From: Rhodophyticola sp. CCM32
Lineage (GTDB): Bacteria; Pseudomonadota; Alphaproteobacteria; Rhodobacterales; Rhodobacteraceae
Assembly: GCF_004751985.1 (NCBI RefSeq)
Contig: NZ_CP038492.1
Span: forward strand, 3,797,001 to 3,861,000
DNA length: 64,000 nt
Direction of reading: 5' to 3'
The notes beneath the pieces were generated by a model. It was not told where the DNA came from and ran no database searches. It saw only the letters and a list, made by a program, of their open reading frames with translations. Below are positions 9,684 through 18,933 of this stretch, in pieces (within the stretch, counting starts at the first letter, position 1; every line of letters starts with the position of its first letter). A program made the translations under genes and the position numbers.

Positions 9684-11072
9684 ATGCAGTATGTATCGAC
9701 CCGGGGTCAGGCCCCGGTCTTGAGCTTTGAAGAGGCGATGCTGACCGGGCTGGCGCGTGACGGAGGCCTCTATGTGCCCGCCGAGGTGCCGGTGATGCCT
9801 GCGGGCGATATCGCCGCGCTGGCGGGGCTGTCTTATGAAGAGGTCGCGTTTCGGGTGATGCGGCCCTTTGTGGGGGACACATTCACCGATGCGGATTTTG
9901 CCGATTGCATTGCGCGCGCCTATGCGGGGTTCGGCCATGCCGCCCGCGCCCCCCTTGTTCAGCTTCAGCCCAATCATTTCCTGCTGGAACTGTTCCACGG
10001 GCCGACGCTGGCCTTCAAGGATTTCGCCATGCAGCTGATCGGCCAGCTGTTTCAGCAGGCGCTGAGCCGGCGCGGGGATCGTGTGACGATTGTGGGTGCG
10101 ACCTCGGGCGATACCGGTTCCGCCGCGATGGAGGCATTCCGGGGCCTGGATGCGGTCGAGGTGTTCATCCTCTACCCCCATGGCCGCGTGTCCGAGGTGC
10201 AGCGCCGCCAGATGACCACCGTGGCCGAGGCCAACACCCATGCCCTGGCCCTGACCGGTGATTTTGATGATTGTCAGGCGCGGCTGAAAGACATGTTCAA
10301 TGATTTCGCGTTTCGCGACGGGGTGAAACTGGCCGGGGTGAATTCGATCAACTGGGCGCGGGTTCTGGCGCAGGTGGTGTATTACTTCACGGCGGCGGTA
10401 TCCCTTGGCGCGCCGCATCGCCCGGTCAGCTTTACCGTGCCCACGGGCAATTTCGGCGATATTTTCGCGGGCTATATTGCCCGGCGTATGGGGCTTCCGA
10501 TCGAAAAGCTGGTGGTTGCCACCAATCAGAACGACATTCTGCACCGGGCGCTGGCATCGGGTGATTACGTTACCAAAGGGGTCACACCCTCGATCAGCCC
10601 GTCGATGGATATTCAGGTCAGTTCCAATTTTGAACGCGCATTGTTTGACGCCTATGACCGGGATGGCGCGGCGGTGGCGCAACTGATGGCAGAGCTGAAG
10701 ACCGGCGGCGGTTTCCATATCTCTCAGGGCGCGCTTGGCCATTTGCGGGATCTTTTCGCCTCGGGCCGGGTGTCCGAGGCCGAAACCTCGGCCATGATCG
10801 CCCGTGCGCAGGCGGAATATGGGGAGTTGTTGTGCCCGCATTCGGCGGTAGGTGTGCAGGTCGCGCAGGATCATCTTGGAACACCACCGATGATCACGCT
10901 GGCCACCGCGCATCCGGCGAAATTCCCCGATGCGGTCGCCGCGGCATCGGGCATCCGCCCGCCCTTGCCTGCGCGCATGGCCGATCTGTTTGACCGGCCC
11001 GAACGGGTGACCCGGGTCGAAAATGACCTTGCCGCGCTGGAAACGCTGATCCGTGACGAGGTCATGGCATGA
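9684..11072 (+). CDS. thrC: Threonine synthase
   Basis: PLP enzyme converting O-phosphohomoserine to threonine. The 462-residue protein has the N-terminal YVSTRG start typical of the long class, the PLP lysine in HGPTLAFKDFAMQ, the phosphate-binding GATSGDTGSAAMEAF loop and FTVPTGNFGDIFAGY. It begins 13 bp after SURF1 and its stop overlaps the start of the M16 peptidase by 4 bases (ATGA), so thrC and the peptidase are translationally coupled, as in related genomes. Confidence 0.97.
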   Translation: MQYVSTRGQAPVLSFEEAMLTGLARDGGLYVPAEVPVMPAGDIAALAGLSYEEVAFRVMRPFVGDTFTDADFADCIARAYAGFGHAARAPLVQLQPNHFLLELFHGPTLAFKDFAMQLIGQLFQQALSRRGDRVTIVGATSGDTGSAAMEAFRGLDAVEVFILYPHGRVSEVQRRQMTTVAEANTHALALTGDFDDCQARLKDMFNDFAFRDGVKLAGVNSINWARVLAQVVYYFTAAVSLGAPHRPVSFTVPTGNFGDIFAGYIARRMGLPIEKLVVATNQNDILHRALASGDYVTKGVTPSISPSMDIQVSSNFERALFDAYDRDGAAVAQLMAELKTGGGFHISQGALGHLRDLFASGRVSEAETSAMIARAQAEYGELLCPHSAVGVQVAQDHLGTPPMITLATAHPAKFPDAVAAASGIRPPLPARMADLFDRPERVTRVENDLAALETLIRDEVMA

Positions 11073-12331
11073 GCGTTGAGCTGCACACCCTGCCCAACGG
11101 TTTGCGGATCGTTACCGAACATATGCCGGGCCTGCAATCGGCCGCGCTTGGCCTTTGGGTCAATGTCGGCGGCCGGCATGAACGGGTGGAACAGAACGGC
11201 ATCGCCCATTTCCTGGAACATATGGCGTTCAAGGGCACGGCCCGACGCAGCGCGCTTCAGATCGCCGAGGAGATCGAGGATGTGGGCGGCTATATCAACG
11301 CCTATACCAGCCGCGAGACCACGGCCTATTACGCCCGCGTTTTGAAAGATGATGTGCCGCTGGCCCTGGATCTGATCGCCGATATCGTGCTGAACCCGGT
11401 TTTCGACCCTCATGAGATCGAGGTGGAGCGCGGGGTGATCCTGCAGGAAATCGGGCAGGCAGCCGATACCCCGGATGATGTGATCTTTGACTGGCTGCAA
11501 GAGGTGGCCTACCCCGCGCAGGCCCTTGGCCGCACCATCCTTGGCCCGGCCGAACGGGTGCGCGGCTTTGGCCAGCGCGATCTGACCGGGTTCGTGGCAG
11601 AACATTACGGGCCGGGGCAGTTGATCCTCTCTGCCGCCGGTGCGGTGGATCATGATCAGATCATCCGCCTGGCCGAGGCCGCGTTTGGCCATCTGTCCCC
11701 CTCCGGGCAGGCCCGGGCGGAACCGGGTCGTTTTGCGGGCGGGGAACGGCGTGAGGTCAAACCTCTTGAACAGGCACATTTCACCCTGGCGCTTGAGGCA
11801 CCCGATTACCGCTCTGACGACATCTATACTGCGCAGATTTATGCAACCGCGCTTGGCGGCGGCATGTCCTCGCGCCTGTTTCAGGAAATCCGTGAACGGC
11901 GCGGCCTGTGCTATACGATCTATGCCCAGGTCGGCAGCTATGACGATACCGGCATGATGACGATCTATGCCGGGACCGGGGCGGATGATCTGCCCGAACT
12001 GGCCCATCTGACGATGGATGAGATCAAACGTGCGGCAGGCGATATGAGCCAGGCCGAGCTGGACCGTGCCCGGGCGCAGATGAAGGCGGGGATGCTGATG
12101 GGGCTGGAAAGCCCGTCGTCGCGGGCCGAACGTCTGGCCCGGCTTGTGGCGATCTGGAACCGGGTGCCGCCTCTGGAGGAAACCATCGCCCGGATCGATG
12201 CGGTCAATCTGACCGGTCTACGCGCCTTTGGCGTTGATCTGGCCGGGGCTGAACAGGCGGCAATGGCGCTTTACGGCCCGGTTTCGGCGGCCCCGGATCT
12301 CACCAGATTGACGGAGCGTCTGGCCGCCTGA
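11069..12331 (+). CDS. M16 family zinc peptidase (processing-peptidase-like)
   Basis: A 420-residue member of the M16B family related to the mitochondrial processing peptidase beta subunit. The inverted zinc motif HxxEH appears as HFLEHMAFKGT near residue 50, with the downstream glutamate in EVERGVILQEIGQAADTPDD. A second, inactive M16 half follows (GGGMSSRLFQEIRERRGLCY). It overlaps thrC by 4 bases and the following GNAT gene by one base. Confidence 0.93.
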   Translation: MSVELHTLPNGLRIVTEHMPGLQSAALGLWVNVGGRHERVEQNGIAHFLEHMAFKGTARRSALQIAEEIEDVGGYINAYTSRETTAYYARVLKDDVPLALDLIADIVLNPVFDPHEIEVERGVILQEIGQAADTPDDVIFDWLQEVAYPAQALGRTILGPAERVRGFGQRDLTGFVAEHYGPGQLILSAAGAVDHDQIIRLAEAAFGHLSPSGQARAEPGRFAGGERREVKPLEQAHFTLALEAPDYRSDDIYTAQIYATALGGGMSSRLFQEIRERRGLCYTIYAQVGSYDDTGMMTIYAGTGADDLPELAHLTMDEIKRAAGDMSQAELDRARAQMKAGMLMGLESPSSRAERLARLVAIWNRVPPLEETIARIDAVNLTGLRAFGVDLAGAEQAAMALYGPVSAAPDLTRLTERLAA

Positions 12332-12915
12332 TGCTCGCCCGCAAACGCAGACCGAAGATCGAGACCGAGCGGATGACCCTGCGCCTGCCGCAGCATTCGG
12401 ATTTCCGGCCCTGGACGGGGCTGCGCCATGGCTCGGCCCAGTTCCTGCAACCGTGGGAACCGTCCTGGGCAGGCGATCATCTGACCCGGAAAAGCTTCAC
12501 CAACCGGGTCTACTGGGCGCAGCGGGCTGTCAGTCAGGGCTCGGCGATGCCGCTGTTCATGGTCCGGCGTGCCGATGATCTGCTGATCGGGGCGATCACG
12601 CTTGATAATATCCGCCGGGGTCCGGCACAGGCCGGTACGCTTGGGTATTGGATCGGGCAGGCCCATGCGCGGCAGGGCTATATGCGCGAGGCGATTCTGG
12701 CGGTGGTCCATCACGCGTTTCGCGCGCTGGATCTGAGCCGGGTGGAGGCCGCCTGCCTGCCCGAGAATGTCGCATCGCGCGGGGTGCTTGAACGATCCGG
12801 CTTCAAATATGAAGGCGTGGCGCAAAGCTATCTTCAGATCAACGGGCGCTGGCGGAACCATGTGCTATACGCCAATCTGCGCAATGACCGCCGCGGCCGC
12901 ACCGATGTGGGGTGA
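12331..12915 (+). CDS. GNAT family N-acetyltransferase (RimJ/RimL type)
   Basis: A 194-residue acetyltransferase starting on the last base of the peptidase stop codon. It shows the RimJ/RimL pattern: IETERMTLRLP near the N terminus, LGYWIGQAHARQGYMREAI (acetyl-CoA loop region) and VEAACLPENVASRGVLERSGF at the C-terminal motif. RimJ/RimL enzymes acetylate N termini of ribosomal proteins, but substrates in this wider family vary, so the exact target is not assigned. Confidence 0.88.
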   Translation: MLARKRRPKIETERMTLRLPQHSDFRPWTGLRHGSAQFLQPWEPSWAGDHLTRKSFTNRVYWAQRAVSQGSAMPLFMVRRADDLLIGAITLDNIRRGPAQAGTLGYWIGQAHARQGYMREAILAVVHHAFRALDLSRVEAACLPENVASRGVLERSGFKYEGVAQSYLQINGRWRNHVLYANLRNDRRGRTDVG

Positions 12916-12917
12916 GA

Positions 12918-13007
12918 GGCATTCCGGGCTTGCCCGGCAAAAGCTCCAGTGGAGCTTTTGAGCCTCGAACGGGCGTAGCCCCGGGGTTGGGCATTCCGGG
13001 CTTGCCC
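12918..13007. repeat. Direct repeat pair with an internal hairpin after the GNAT gene
   Basis: An 18-base sequence, GGCATTCCGGGCTTGCCC, occurs at 12,918-12,935 and again at 12,990-13,007. Between them lies a near-perfect palindrome at 12,939-12,959 (arms AAAAGCTCCA and TGGAGCTTTT around one base), which ends in a T run and may terminate transcription from the thrC-peptidase-GNAT group. Confidence 0.5.
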
Positions 13008-13081
13008 CGGGCCTGAATACCGATACCGGCACCCCGCGACCCATGGCGTTTTTCGATTCAGATCATGGGCAAACCACTTTC

Positions 13082-13188
13082 AAGCAGAAATCGTTTAATC
13101 TGTATCAAAATTCACGGCCTCCGGGTCAGCAAGATGCTGATCTCGAACGCGAATTTTGATGAGCGATGTTGCAGACTAAAACGATTTC
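13082..13188 (+). repeat. 107-bp palindromic repeat, copy 1
   Basis: Gap-free match in inverted orientation to 30,267-30,373 (8 mismatches counted in 107). Both ends carry GAAATCGTTT in opposite directions and inner ATCAAAATTC/GAATTTTGAT arms, so the element can fold into a long hairpin and resembles a MITE or REP-type sequence. It ends 17 bp before the ATG of the FAD dehydrogenase at 13,206. Readable codons inside it extend that ORF upstream artificially. Confidence 0.8.
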
Positions 13189-13205
13189 ACTCTAGATTGG
13201 CGATC

Positions 13206-14606
13206 ATGACAGACCTTCTGACCTCCCTGCGATCCAAGCTGCCCGAAGCCGCGTTCCGGGATATCGAACCGCGCTATCTGGAAGAACCGCGCGGGCGTTA
13301 TGCCGGGCAGGTCCTTGCGGTTCTGGCGCCCGGCACATCCGAAGAGGTTGCGGTGATCATCCGCGCCTGCGGCGAAAGTAGCACACCTGTCGTACCTTAC
13401 GGTGGTGGAACCGGGCTGGTTGGCGGGCAGGTGGCCAGCGACGGCCCACCGCCCGTCATTCTGTCGCTGGAACGGATGCGCGCCATTCGCGTGATGGATC
13501 GGCTGGGCGCCACGATGGTGGTGGAGGCCGGCGCGATTCTGGCCGATATTCACACGGCTGCCAAGGCGGAAGGGCTGATCTTTCCGCTGACCCTGGCCTC
13601 CCAGGGTTCGGCCCGGATCGGCGGGTTGCTGTCAACCAATGCGGGCGGGGTGAATGTGATCCGCTACGGCTCTGCCCGCGATCTTTGCCTGGGATTGGAG
13701 GCTGTGCTGCCCGATGGTTCTGTCATGCGGGGCCTGTCACCGCTGAGGAAGAACAATACCGGCTATGACCTGCGGCATCTGCTGATCGGGGCCGAGGGGA
13801 CATTGGGGGTGATCACCGCGGCCAGTCTGCGCCTGTTCCCGCAACCGGCGGCCACGGGCGCGGCGCTGATGGTCGTGCCGCACCCGGCGGCGGCGCTGGA
13901 CCTGCTGCACCTGACGCAGAAACGCCTGGGCGACGGGGTGTCGGCCTTCGAGATCATTGGCCGGATGGGGCTGGAGTTTCTGGCCGAAATGGGCCCGGCC
14001 CTGCGCCCGCCTTTCGCCGATGCGCCCGATTGGATGTGCCTGATTGATCTGGGCCTGAGCGCCGGGCAAAACCCTATGGACGCATTGGAAACCGTGTTTG
14101 CCGAGGCGTTCGAGGCGGGGCTGGTCAGTGACGGTCTGGTGGCCCAATCCGAAGGCCAGCGGCAGGATTTCTGGGCCTTGCGCGAAAACATCCCCGAGGC
14201 GAACCGACGGATCGGTTCGATCTCAAGCCATGATATCGCCGTGCCGATTGCCGCGATCCCGGATTTCATTGCCACGGCGCCCGGACGGCTGGCAAAGATC
14301 GGGGCCTACAGGATCAACTGTTTCGGCCATCTGGGCGATGGCAATCTGCATTACAATGTCTTCCCGCAGAAAGGCCGCAGCCGCGCCGAGCATGAACATG
14401 AACGGGATGCGATCAAGACCTGTATCCATGATCTGGTCCATGAGATGGGTGGCTCGATCTCGGCCGAGCACGGGATCGGGCGTTTGAAACTGGGTGATCT
14501 GGAACGCTATGGCGACCCGGCCAAACTGACCGCCATGCGTGCGATCAAGGCCGCGCTGGACCCCAAAGGGATCATGAACCCGGGCGCGGTGTTGCGGGGC
14601 GGGTAA
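13206..14606 (+). CDS. FAD-binding oxidoreductase (D-2-hydroxyacid dehydrogenase, GlcD-like)
   Basis: A 466-residue flavoprotein of the vanillyl-alcohol-oxidase/PCMH fold, close in layout to D-2-hydroxyglutarate and D-lactate dehydrogenases. The FAD-binding loop is VVPYGGGTGLVGGQ, followed by GSARIGGLLSTNAGGVNVIRYG and the C-terminal FGHLGDGNLHYNV and SAEHGIGRLK motifs that bind substrate and metal. Start 13,206 is chosen because the upstream extension is the 107-bp repeat and lacks family similarity. The substrate cannot be fixed from sequence alone. Confidence 0.9.
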   Translation: MTDLLTSLRSKLPEAAFRDIEPRYLEEPRGRYAGQVLAVLAPGTSEEVAVIIRACGESSTPVVPYGGGTGLVGGQVASDGPPPVILSLERMRAIRVMDRLGATMVVEAGAILADIHTAAKAEGLIFPLTLASQGSARIGGLLSTNAGGVNVIRYGSARDLCLGLEAVLPDGSVMRGLSPLRKNNTGYDLRHLLIGAEGTLGVITAASLRLFPQPAATGAALMVVPHPAAALDLLHLTQKRLGDGVSAFEIIGRMGLEFLAEMGPALRPPFADAPDWMCLIDLGLSAGQNPMDALETVFAEAFEAGLVSDGLVAQSEGQRQDFWALRENIPEANRRIGSISSHDIAVPIAAIPDFIATAPGRLAKIGAYRINCFGHLGDGNLHYNVFPQKGRSRAEHEHERDAIKTCIHDLVHEMGGSISAEHGIGRLKLGDLERYGDPAKLTAMRAIKAALDPKGIMNPGAVLRGG

Positions 14607-14633
14607 AGCGTTTCGATTATATGTTGAAACGCT
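14607..14633. repeat. Hairpin after the FAD dehydrogenase gene
   Basis: A perfect 8-bp inverted repeat AGCGTTTC/GAAACGCT with an 11-base loop begins immediately after the stop codon at 14,606. It could act as a terminator or protect the 3' end. A related but imperfect copy follows ctaE near 8,700. A second GC-rich hairpin (CCGGGG/CCCCGG) lies downstream around 14,670-14,690. Confidence 0.5.
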
Positions 14634-14755
14634 GTAAAGACGGGTTTCACGACCTGCGGCCACGATCCGCCGGGGCTGTCTGCCCCCGGCCCCCCCGAGG
14701 ATTATGCGTAGAGTATTGCCTCCATTTTCTCCTCGTATGCGTGCTTGCGCATCTA

Positions 14756-16627
14756 TCAACTTCGGTTGCGACTTGAATCCGGATCAGGTTGCAGGCGTTC
14801 GCCATCCACCAATGAGCGGTATAATCCTTGCTCTTTGGACAGGGCGGCATGATTGCCCGCCTCGACAATCCGGCCTGCTTCAAAGACATAGATGCGATCA
14901 GCTGCTCTGACCGCTTCTATCCGATGCGTTACGATGATCTTGGTAACATCCGGCATCAAACGGTGCAGGTCATCCAGTACTTCACGCTCGGTTGTCCGAT
15001 CCAGTGCAGATGTCGCCTCGTCTAGAACAATGATGTCGGGATTACGAAGTACTGCGCGTGCAATGCCAATGCGCTGGCGTTCGCCTCCAGACAGCATTTG
15101 ACCACGATTTCCGATATGCGTTTGCAACCCATCCGGCACACGGGACACCAGCCCGTCAAGGTTGCACATGCCCAGCACCCTTTCAAGGTCGTCTTCCGAT
15201 GCCGCTTTTGCGCCAAAGCGCAAGTTTGCTGCGATTGTATCAGTGAAAAGCACGATGTCTTGGGGAACAAGCGTAATGCGCGTCCGCCACTGATCCAGCG
15301 GCACGGCATCACTATCTTGTCCATCAAGCGATATTGTTCCTGTGTCTGGCGCTAGCAGATGCAGGAGCAGGCGAACGACAGTAGATTTGCCCGAGCCGGT
15401 TGGCCCAACAAAGGCAATAGTTTCCCCCCGGTCGATAGACAGGCTGACATCATCAAGAAGCGTGCGACCATTTCGCCTGACCGAGACATGTGCCATTTCA
15501 ATCAGTCTTGCCGTGTCTTTGCTGCGACTGGATGTTGCTTGCGGCATCACAGGTCTGGATGCCACCGGATCCCCCGGCAACTGCGGCTCCAGGTTGTCTT
15601 CACCAAACAGCTCGGCCACGCCATCCAGCATTGTAAGGCCTGACTTGATGTTGCGGTAGTGCAGGCTGAGTCCCTGAAGCGGGGCGATCGTCTGCACGAA
15701 ATACATCTGGATCAAAACAAGTGTGCCAATGGATAGATCCCCGCTGGCGATTTGTAAGATGCCAAACCCAAGCGCTATAGCCATGCCAAAGGTCGCAATA
15801 GTCACCTGTGCCGCGCCTAGCCAGAAGCGAACGAACAGGAAGCGCCGAAAACGATTTTCTGCACCCTGCAATCGGGCTTCATAGCGTGTGGCAACTTCAG
15901 CCTCTTGTCCGAATGCCTTTACCGCCTCGATTCCAAGAAAGGCATCCCCCTGCAGTTCGCGGGCCGCAACCAGCTCTTTCTGTGCGGCCCGTTGATGGCG
16001 GCGCACACGTTCAGCCCCAACCACCAGTGCTGTGAGGTAGATGATGATGGTGACACTGAGGATCACAAACACATACCCCGGAAGGAACAAGAGGCTATTG
16101 AGCAGAATGAACAGGGTCAAAACCACGGTCGGCAGCAGATCAACCAAAGCTGAAAAGATGATCTGGTTCAGGCCGTTTTGCGCTTGCACCAGTCTTTCGT
16201 TCAGTCCACCGATTGACGTCTTCAGGTGTTCGTCGAATGGCAGCGCCATTGCCTGCGCAAAGAAAGCGGCATTCGCACGGCGCTGTATGCGTTGCTGAAC
16301 AGGGCCAGCCGTAATCCACAAAACCTCACGACCGAGATATGACAGCCAGTAGGCGATAAGAAAGCTTGCGATCAGAACTCCGGCTCCTGCTGTAAACCCA
16401 ATGTCCAGCGACAAGGCATCAATGAAGCGGGCAAACAACAGGGGTGCGAGTGTGGCGCCATAGGATGTGACAAGGACCAAGCCGATGACGCCGAGCAAGA
16501 GAAGCCTGCTAGGGGGCTCGAGTGATAGCCAACATAATTTGATCAGATAGGTCAAACGCTTCAGATCGTCTGGTGTATCCGCTTTCATCACTGCGTTGGC
16601 AGATTTGTTGGTGCTGATATCGGTCAT
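14756..16627 (-). CDS. ABC exporter, fused permease and ATPase (ATM1-like)
   Basis: A 623-residue half-transporter: six membrane helices in the first ~330 residues, then one ATPase domain. Walker A is GPTGSGKST near residue 408, the signature is LSGGERQR, and Walker B ends IIVLDEATSALD. The membrane domain, with GPVQQRIQRRANAAF and TSIGGLNERL, looks like the ATM1/HMT branch that exports thiol-linked or small organic molecules, but the substrate is unknown. Its start overlaps the glycosyltransferase stop by 4 bases. The gene is visibly less GC-rich than its flanks and probably arrived by transfer. Confidence 0.9.
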   Translation of the reverse strand: MTDISTNKSANAVMKADTPDDLKRLTYLIKLCWLSLEPPSRLLLLGVIGLVLVTSYGATLAPLLFARFIDALSLDIGFTAGAGVLIASFLIAYWLSYLGREVLWITAGPVQQRIQRRANAAFFAQAMALPFDEHLKTSIGGLNERLVQAQNGLNQIIFSALVDLLPTVVLTLFILLNSLLFLPGYVFVILSVTIIIYLTALVVGAERVRRHQRAAQKELVAARELQGDAFLGIEAVKAFGQEAEVATRYEARLQGAENRFRRFLFVRFWLGAAQVTIATFGMAIALGFGILQIASGDLSIGTLVLIQMYFVQTIAPLQGLSLHYRNIKSGLTMLDGVAELFGEDNLEPQLPGDPVASRPVMPQATSSRSKDTARLIEMAHVSVRRNGRTLLDDVSLSIDRGETIAFVGPTGSGKSTVVRLLLHLLAPDTGTISLDGQDSDAVPLDQWRTRITLVPQDIVLFTDTIAANLRFGAKAASEDDLERVLGMCNLDGLVSRVPDGLQTHIGNRGQMLSGGERQRIGIARAVLRNPDIIVLDEATSALDRTTEREVLDDLHRLMPDVTKIIVTHRIEAVRAADRIYVFEAGRIVEAGNHAALSKEQGLYRSLVDGERLQPDPDSSRNRS

Positions 16628-18024
16628 GTCAGCGCACGGCTTTTACTTTGAAAGTCGCGGGCTTTCGCCGCGTTTATCAACGCCAGAAGTGGCCCGCGCG
16701 GGTCGGCGCTGCGTTCAACGACTGCCGACAACGCCCGGCCAGAGATTTGCAAGCGTCGCAGTGTCTCTCTGTCTTGCAGCAGCTTGCCCATACATCCTGC
16801 AAGATCAGCGGCATCTGATGCGACATCGACGATCATGCAGTTGAGTTCATGCTGCATATATTTCCCGATTTGTGATTTCGAGATGCTTTCCACAGTTGCG
16901 ACAACTGCTGCTCCGGCGCTCAGGGCTTCGCGGGCCATCCGGGGCTGATGCGGTACGATACCGAAGCCACTGTCAAGAATGCAGACGATACTACACGCGC
17001 CAAGCAATTCCGGCATCAGTGCTGGGTGGGCTATCGGGCATAAAACCGTTCTTTTCGCAAGGCGCGGATATCGTGAGGACAGCAGGTTAAGCAGCGTCAG
17101 AACCCTATCCTCATCTCCTGACAGATTGAGCATCAAACGGAATTGTCCGTGTCTGTCAGGGTCAAGCTGATCAGCAGCGGCAAGCAGAGCCTCAAACCCT
17201 TTGGCTGGATGAATCTTTCCAAACATTGCAATAATTGGCGTATCTTCTGACAATAGATTCTGACTGGGGCGCTGTGCCAGAATCGCATCTTGAAGAGCGG
17301 TATCACATGACGCGTAAGTCCGGCGCACCCAGCTTTTGGAACCTATTGTGGGGCCAAGATGTTTTTGGATGAAATCCGCCACGCTCACCTCTCTTTTTGC
17401 CGAGCTTGGCAGCTTCTTTTGTTGAACAACCGGCAGGGAGCCGCAGTCCACGACCTGCCTGTCCTTCAAACCAAGGTGCTTAAGTTTTTGCTGTGCTGCG
17501 TCCCCGCTGACAATCACATAATCTGCTTTCGAAATGACTGATTTGTACGTCGCGCTTAGCTCTTCATACCTGGTGAGGCGCCCAACGTCGCTGCCTGCAT
17601 GCAGGACCGCCAGGGGTATATTTCGCAAAAGGGCTACAGATGCAGCGGCTACGGCGTAAGGCTCAAAGTACCATCCTACCAAGAGATCACATTTTTCGGT
17701 CGCAGTCAGGGACAGTGCCTTGCCGACAAGTTGGCTGTGATCCGGCCTCGCCCACGGTATGAATGAACGCTCTGGAATCTGGGCGATCTGATGAACCCGC
17801 AACCCGGGCATCGTTCTGGCATCGCAACCCAGCCCAATCATATTGCTTGGCACAGACTTTGCTGAATTTGTGACGATTTCCACCTTGTGGCCCGCCTCTA
17901 CCGCCAAAGTGGCTGATCTCCAAACCAACGTGCTGACCCCGCCTTGCAATGGCGGAAACTTTCCAATGACGATGATCCTAATGAGCGCCTCCTTTTCAGA
18001 GCTTTTCACGCTTGCCAGATCCAA
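16624..18024 (-). CDS. Glycosyltransferase family 4-like protein
   Basis: A 466-residue GT-B fold enzyme. The N-terminal GKFPPLQGGVSTLVWRSA is the usual GT4 opening that contacts the acceptor side. The nucleotide-sugar domain has FGKIHPAKGFEALLAAADQL and a REALSAGAAVVAT segment in place of the EX7E helix. It is the middle gene of a three-gene minus-strand run with the ABC exporter (4-base overlap) and the frameshifted GRDP-like gene upstream. A role in glycosylating something exported by the ABC protein is inference only. Confidence 0.85.
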   Translation of the reverse strand: MDLASVKSSEKEALIRIIVIGKFPPLQGGVSTLVWRSATLAVEAGHKVEIVTNSAKSVPSNMIGLGCDARTMPGLRVHQIAQIPERSFIPWARPDHSQLVGKALSLTATEKCDLLVGWYFEPYAVAAASVALLRNIPLAVLHAGSDVGRLTRYEELSATYKSVISKADYVIVSGDAAQQKLKHLGLKDRQVVDCGSLPVVQQKKLPSSAKREVSVADFIQKHLGPTIGSKSWVRRTYASCDTALQDAILAQRPSQNLLSEDTPIIAMFGKIHPAKGFEALLAAADQLDPDRHGQFRLMLNLSGDEDRVLTLLNLLSSRYPRLAKRTVLCPIAHPALMPELLGACSIVCILDSGFGIVPHQPRMAREALSAGAAVVATVESISKSQIGKYMQHELNCMIVDVASDAADLAGCMGKLLQDRETLRRLQISGRALSAVVERSADPRGPLLALINAAKARDFQSKSRALT

Positions 18025-18111
18025 AACACCAGCGTCTGAAGGCGATGGCCAATACGACCCGATGGGCAGGACGTAAGCGATACCCGTCGGGCCGTGTCTG
18101 GAGTGTTGAGC

Positions 18112-18692
18112 CTAGACGGGGGTCGGACCCGGATCCGGATCAGTAGGGGAAGGATCCGTGCCGCAAACGCGGCACAACGAGCCGACCACGTTGCCCCATT
18201 CCTTCACGGGTGGCCAGATATGAGCCGGCGCCGCCTGACCGAACAGCATTGCATAGTCGTGCAGAAACCTTGCGTACCACTCCATGGTATCATTGGTTTG
18301 AACGTTTTCCCCCTGAACTTCCCCATTATACATTCTGTCAGGGTAGTGATGAAGAAAGCGCCCGACGACATCATGGCAGAAACACTGGTAGTCCTTGGTA
18401 AACAAGATGAATGTATGCCAAAGGTCATCGACCGGACCTGCCATGCCATGCCATAATCGAATGTCGGGTTCAGCGCGGCCAGCTGAAAGTAGCGTTTCAG
18501 CTCGGTCTCGTGCTCTTTTGCAAGAGGCTGTGGTACATCGAATTCTGCGGCATATTTAGTCACAACGTGGTCCATTTGATACGTCGCGATGGTTTCCATC
18601 AGTTGCGCAGCTTCGTTATGATCAATCGCATTCCCATCTGTGAGGGCGTCTGCTGATTCATGAGCAAGTAGAGTATTCTGAGCATTTGCCAT
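18112..18692 (-). pseudogene. GRDP-like (glycine-rich-domain-protein family) gene, frameshifted
   Basis: Two overlapping frames join into one protein of about 190 residues. The first begins MANAQNTLL at 18,692 behind a good ribosome site (AGGAGA). It reads to LNPTFDYGMAW, after which the other frame continues GMAGPVDDLWHTFILFTKDY, a motif of the GRDP-like family. The break lies in three tandem copies (the third incomplete) of a 5-base unit at 18,439-18,452; one copy fewer would restore a single frame. The C terminus is proline- and aspartate-rich (TDPSPTDPDPGPTPV). Function is unknown; it heads the GT4/ABC cassette. The break could be real decay, slippage or a sequencing error. Confidence 0.75.
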
Positions 18693-18750
18693 TGCATATC
18701 TCCTATGTATCTGCTGCGCATGAAGAATACATGCCGCTGGTACTGCTGCC

Positions 18751-18785
18751 AGAACGTTCTTGAACACATTCCAGAATGCATTCTG
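18751..18785. promoter_or_regulatory. Two perfect palindromes upstream of the GRDP/GT4/ABC cassette
   Basis: AGAACGTTCT at 18,751-18,760 and CAGAATGCATTCTG at 18,772-18,785 have centres 23 bases apart, 60-90 bp before the start of the cassette. Such paired palindromes suit binding of a dimeric regulator. The spacing does not match the alphaproteobacterial LexA box. Confidence 0.35.
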
Positions 18786-18873
18786 CGGTCGTTTTGCTGC
18801 AGGGCAGGGATTGGCGGTCCAGATTTAAGGTGGCGTACCATGCCCCTCTGGCTTCTCTGCTTCACAAACATCC

Positions 18874-18905
18874 CGGGGAGCGCGAGGGGCTGGCCCCTCG
18901 CTCCC
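18874..18905 (-). terminator. Repeated 32-bp hairpin downstream of metG
   Basis: A strong GC-rich hairpin (GGGAGCG and GAGGGG arms around CTGG, with one bulge) lies about 30 bp past the metG stop on the minus strand. The identical 32 bases occur at 28,401-28,432, also just past a minus-strand gene, so it is probably a terminator-like dispersed repeat. Confidence 0.65.
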
Positions 18906-18933
18906 GACCTCTGCGATCTCTCGCATGCTCAGA

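Noticed and set aside
13065..13205. N-terminal extension of the FAD dehydrogenase to 513 residues
   Set aside because: The extension is encoded by the 107-bp palindromic repeat and has no family similarity; the ATG at 13,206 is used.
18751..18765. LexA (SOS) box upstream of the GRDP-like gene
   Set aside because: GAAC is repeated with a 6-base spacing, whereas the alphaproteobacterial box needs 7.
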